Of a DNA stretch of 64,000 bases, positions 61,554 to 64,000 are shown piece by piece. The notes under the pieces are model-generated. The model did not search any database. It had not been told where the DNA came from and worked only from the letters and a program-made list of their open reading frames with translations. Position 1 is the stretch's first letter. Every line of letters starts with the position of its first letter. Source of the stretch: Methylopila jiangsuensis (lineage in GTDB: Bacteria > Pseudomonadota > Alphaproteobacteria > Rhizobiales > Methylopilaceae); NCBI RefSeq assembly GCF_027922305.1, contig NZ_BSFK01000009.1, forward strand, positions 62,001-126,000, written 5' to 3'. A program made the position numbers and the translations under genes.

Positions 61554-63632
61554 GTGAAGGCACTGGATCGTCGCTGCGCCGCAGTTCTGGTCGCGGCGGC
61601 CGCGCTCTGGGCGCCGCAGGCGTCGGCGCGGCCGGACATGGAGCTCGACGCGGTCGCGGCGCGCACCTCGCTCGCCGGCAACTATCTTGCGGGCCGTGTG
61701 GCGGGGGCGCAGCGCGACGCCGAGGCCGCCGCCACCTTCTTCCGCGCCGCGCTGCGCGCCGACCCGCGCAATCCCGAGCTGCTGGAGCGGGCCTTCCTTC
61801 TGTCGGTGGCCGAGGGCGACCAGCGCGAGGCGATGCGCCTCGCCGAGCGGGTGGTCGCGGCGGACAGCTCCAACCGCATGGCCCAGCTGGCGCTCGCCAC
61901 CAAGGCGCTGAAGGCAGGCTCCTACGCCCGGGCGCGCGGGCATCTGGCGCGCAGCGCCCGCGGTCCGCTGGCCGATCTGACCATTTCGCTGCTCACCGCC
62001 TGGTCCTGGCTCGGGGCCGACCAGCCGGCGCGGGCGCTGGAGACCATAGACCGGCTGCAGGGCGCGGATTTCTTCGGCACGTTCCGCGACTATCACGGCG
62101 CGCTGATCGCCGACCTCGCCGGCCGTCGCGCCGAGGCCTCGAAGCGCTATCAGGCGGCGATCGCCAGCGACGGCGCCGCCTTGCGCGTGTCGCAGGCGGC
62201 CGCCAGCTACTTCACCCGCATCGGCGACCGCGACAACGCGCTGAAGGCGCTGGCGGATCTGGAGAAGTCGGCTCCGCGCCACCCGCTGGCCCGCGCCGCG
62301 CGCGAGGCGATCGAGGGCGGCCGCGAGCCGGAGCGCCCGATCGCAAGCGTGGCGTACGGCGTGGCGGAGACGCTGTACGGCATCGGCGGCGCGCTGGGGC
62401 GGCAGGGCGGCGAGGATCTGTCGATCGTCTATCTGCAGCTCGCGCTGTTCGTGGCGCCCGATCACCCTATGGCGCTGGTGACGCTGGCCGATCTCTACGA
62501 CCAGCTCAACCAGCACGCCCAGGCGGTGACGGTCTATGAGCGGGTGCCGGCCGCCTCGCCGCTGAAGCGGAACGCCGAGATCCAGCGGGCGATCGACCTC
62601 GACCGCCTCGACCGCACCGACGAGGCCAAGGCCGAACTCACCAAGCTGATCGAGGCCTCGCCCGACGATCAGGAGGCGATCGTGGCGCTCGGCAACATCG
62701 AGCGCGGACGCGAGCAGTTCGTGGAGGCCGCCGAGACCTACACCCGCGCCATCGCGCTGATCGGCAAGCGTCAGCCGGAGCCGGCGCCGGCGCCGGCCGC
62801 CGTGGTTCCGGCCGCCGCGGCGCCGAAGTCCGCGCCTTACGTGGTCCAGAAGGGCGACACCTTCTGGACGCTCGCCCGCGACCGGCTGGGCGACGGCGAC
62901 CGCTGGGCCGAACTGGCGGCGCTGAACCGCACCCCGGAGGCCGAGCAGGCCAATGGCCGCAAGCTCGCGCGGAACAACGCGCTCTCTCTCGGCCAGACCA
63001 TCCAGCTTCCGGTCGCGGCGCCGGCTCCCGCCGAGCCGAAGGCGGCCGAACCCGCGCCCGCAGAACCGAAGCCCGCCGAGGCGGCGGCGGAGCCCGCGAA
63101 GCCGACCCGCGCCGACTGGTCGCTGTTCTACGTGCGGGGCATCGCCTACGAGCGTTCGAAGCAGTGGCCGAAATCCGAGGCGGACCTGAAGCAGGCGCTG
63201 GCGCTCTATCCCGACCAGCCGCTGGTGCTGAACTATCTCGGCTACTCCTGGATCGATCAGGGGATCAATCTGGACGAGGGCATGACGATGATCCGGCGCG
63301 CGGTCGAGCTGCGGCCCGACGACGGCTACATCGTGGACAGCCTCGGGTGGGCGCATTTCAAGCTCGGCAAATACGACGACGCCGTGCGCGAGCTGGAGCG
63401 CGCCGTGGAGCTGCGCCCGCAGGATCCGGTGATGAACGACCATCTGGGCGACGCCTACTGGAAGGTGGGGCGCAGGCTCGAGGCCGGGTTCCAGTGGAGC
63501 CACGCCCGCGACCTGAAGCCGGAGCCGGACGACCTGAAGAAGATCGAGGCCAAGCTGAAGAACGGCCTTCCCGACGCGCCGGCCACCAACGCGGCCGACG
63601 GCGAGGCGGAGAAGAAGCCCAACGGCGGCTGA
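61554..63632 (+). CDS. Periplasmic TPR protein with an inserted LysM domain
   Basis: 692 residues. Signal peptide 1-25 (ending PQASA). Several TPR units fill about 45-400 and 525-660 ([40 protein letters not shown]). Orthologues upstream of ispE usually run straight from the IALIGK region to TRADWSLFY. Here about 115 residues (406-520) are inserted: an Ala/Pro/Glu-rich linker, a LysM domain ([20 protein letters not shown] to LGQTIQLP, 429-486) and a second linker. LysM would bind peptidoglycan. GTG at 61554 gives the signal peptide; a frame open from 61488 is longer without benefit. It precedes ispE by 4 bp. Confidence 0.9.
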   Translation: MKALDRRCAAVLVAAAALWAPQASARPDMELDAVAARTSLAGNYLAGRVAGAQRDAEAAATFFRAALRADPRNPELLERAFLLSVAEGDQREAMRLAERVVAADSSNRMAQLALATKALKAGSYARARGHLARSARGPLADLTISLLTAWSWLGADQPARALETIDRLQGADFFGTFRDYHGALIADLAGRRAEASKRYQAAIASDGAALRVSQAAASYFTRIGDRDNALKALADLEKSAPRHPLARAAREAIEGGREPERPIASVAYGVAETLYGIGGALGRQGGEDLSIVYLQLALFVAPDHPMALVTLADLYDQLNQHAQAVTVYERVPAASPLKRNAEIQRAIDLDRLDRTDEAKAELTKLIEASPDDQEAIVALGNIERGREQFVEAAETYTRAIALIGKRQPEPAPAPAAVVPAAAAPKSAPYVVQKGDTFWTLARDRLGDGDRWAELAALNRTPEAEQANGRKLARNNALSLGQTIQLPVAAPAPAEPKAAEPAPAEPKPAEAAAEPAKPTRADWSLFYVRGIAYERSKQWPKSEADLKQALALYPDQPLVLNYLGYSWIDQGINLDEGMTMIRRAVELRPDDGYIVDSLGWAHFKLGKYDDAVRELERAVELRPQDPVMNDHLGDAYWKVGRRLEAGFQWSHARDLKPEPDDLKKIEAKLKNGLPDAPATNAADGEAEKKPNGG

Positions 63633-63636
63633 TCGC

Positions 63637-64000
63637 GTGGCGCCGCACCTGCTGCGCGAGCGCGCGCCGGCCAAGGTCAATCTCACGCTGCACGTTCTCG
63701 GGCGGCGCGACGACGGCTATCACGAGCTGGACAGTCTGGTGGCCTTCGCCGGCTGCGCCGCGGACCTGCTGACGCTGGAGCCGGGGCCGTCGCCGGCGCT
63801 CGCCGTCTCCGGCCCGTTCGCGCAGGCCGCGGGCCCCGAGGACGGCAATCTGGTGCTGAAGGCCGCCCGCGCGCTGGCCGCCCGGGTGGAGGGGCTCAGG
63901 ACCGGCCGGTTCGCGCTCACCAAGCGCGTGCCGGTGGCGGCGGGCCTCGGCGGCGGCTCGGCGGACGCCGCCGCCGCGCTCCGGCTGCTGGCGCGGGCGA
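63637..64000 (+). CDS. ispE: 4-diphosphocytidyl-2-C-methyl-D-erythritol kinase, N-terminal part
   Basis: GTG start 4 bp after the TPR gene; the frame stays open to the window end (121 codons). GHMP-kinase features are [30 protein letters not shown] and the ATP loop [20 protein letters not shown]. It phosphorylates CDP-methylerythritol in the MEP isoprenoid pathway, the same pathway as ispG at 18145. The C-terminal half lies outside the window. Confidence 0.95.
   Translation, partial: MAPHLLRERAPAKVNLTLHVLGRRDDGYHELDSLVAFAGCAADLLTLEPGPSPALAVSGPFAQAAGPEDGNLVLKAARALAARVEGLRTGRFALTKRVPVAAGLGGGSADAAAALRLLARA

Overview
The window is a GC-rich chromosomal segment of an alphaproteobacterium, most likely of the order Hyphomicrobiales (Rhizobiales). 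Markers are bacA/sbmA, the lpiA(mprF)-acvB pair, cpdR beside an N-formylglutamate amidohydrolase, fliX beside flgI and flgJ, an alphaproteobacterial dksA without the usual zinc cysteines, and a long acyl-CoA dehydrogenase that looks like methylsuccinyl-CoA dehydrogenase of the ethylmalonyl-CoA pathway. That pathway is common in methylotrophic and C2-using members of the order. The genus cannot be fixed from the sequence alone.

Layout. Positions 1-5568 look like the end of an acquired metal-resistance island: a partial dsbD, an MFS exporter, and arsH-arsC-acr3-arsR behind palindromic ArsR operators. Next comes a relatively AT-rich non-coding tail that stops inside a truncated yifB/comM gene (5569-6219), which has lost everything from its ATP-binding P-loop onward. 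From 6315 the region reads as core genome: mepA-gshB-yraN-rsmI, a penicillin-binding-protein activator-like lipoprotein, bacA, a secreted chagasin-type protease inhibitor, methylsuccinyl-CoA dehydrogenase, an EamA exporter, YihY, OsmC, xerC, and zur-ispG.

21486-27136 holds a DSF (diffusible signal factor) quorum-sensing locus. It has an RpfF-type synthase, an RpfC-type 5-TM hybrid histidine kinase, and an overlapping REC-PAS-GGDEF-EAL response regulator where xanthomonads have the HD-GYP protein RpfG. It is followed by molybdate uptake (modABC), the copper ATPase copA, a periplasmic glucan gene (opgD/opgG type), a flagellar group (flaG-like, flgN-like, flgJ, flgI, fliX), dksA, and a three-domain peptidoglycan hydrolase.

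The right part contains a quinone/aromatic detoxification pair under a divergent LysR regulator with a perfect palindrome, hisN, a probable anti-Shine-Dalgarno sRNA, N-formylglutamate amidohydrolase, cpdR, tRNA-Val(GAC), a PilZ protein, an FMN alpha-hydroxy-acid dehydrogenase, and DUF1523, GtrA and HAD-UbiA membrane genes. Then come lpiA-acvB (lysyl-phosphatidylglycerol synthesis and hydrolysis), a serine-less alpha/beta-hydrolase, the tyrosine/phenylalanine genes aroQ-hisC-tyrC, slyX-trhO, a TPR protein with an inserted LysM domain, and the start of ispE. The most notable items are the yifB break with its arsenic cargo, the DSF locus with a GGDEF-EAL output, and several core proteins with unusual insertions or lost catalytic residues.
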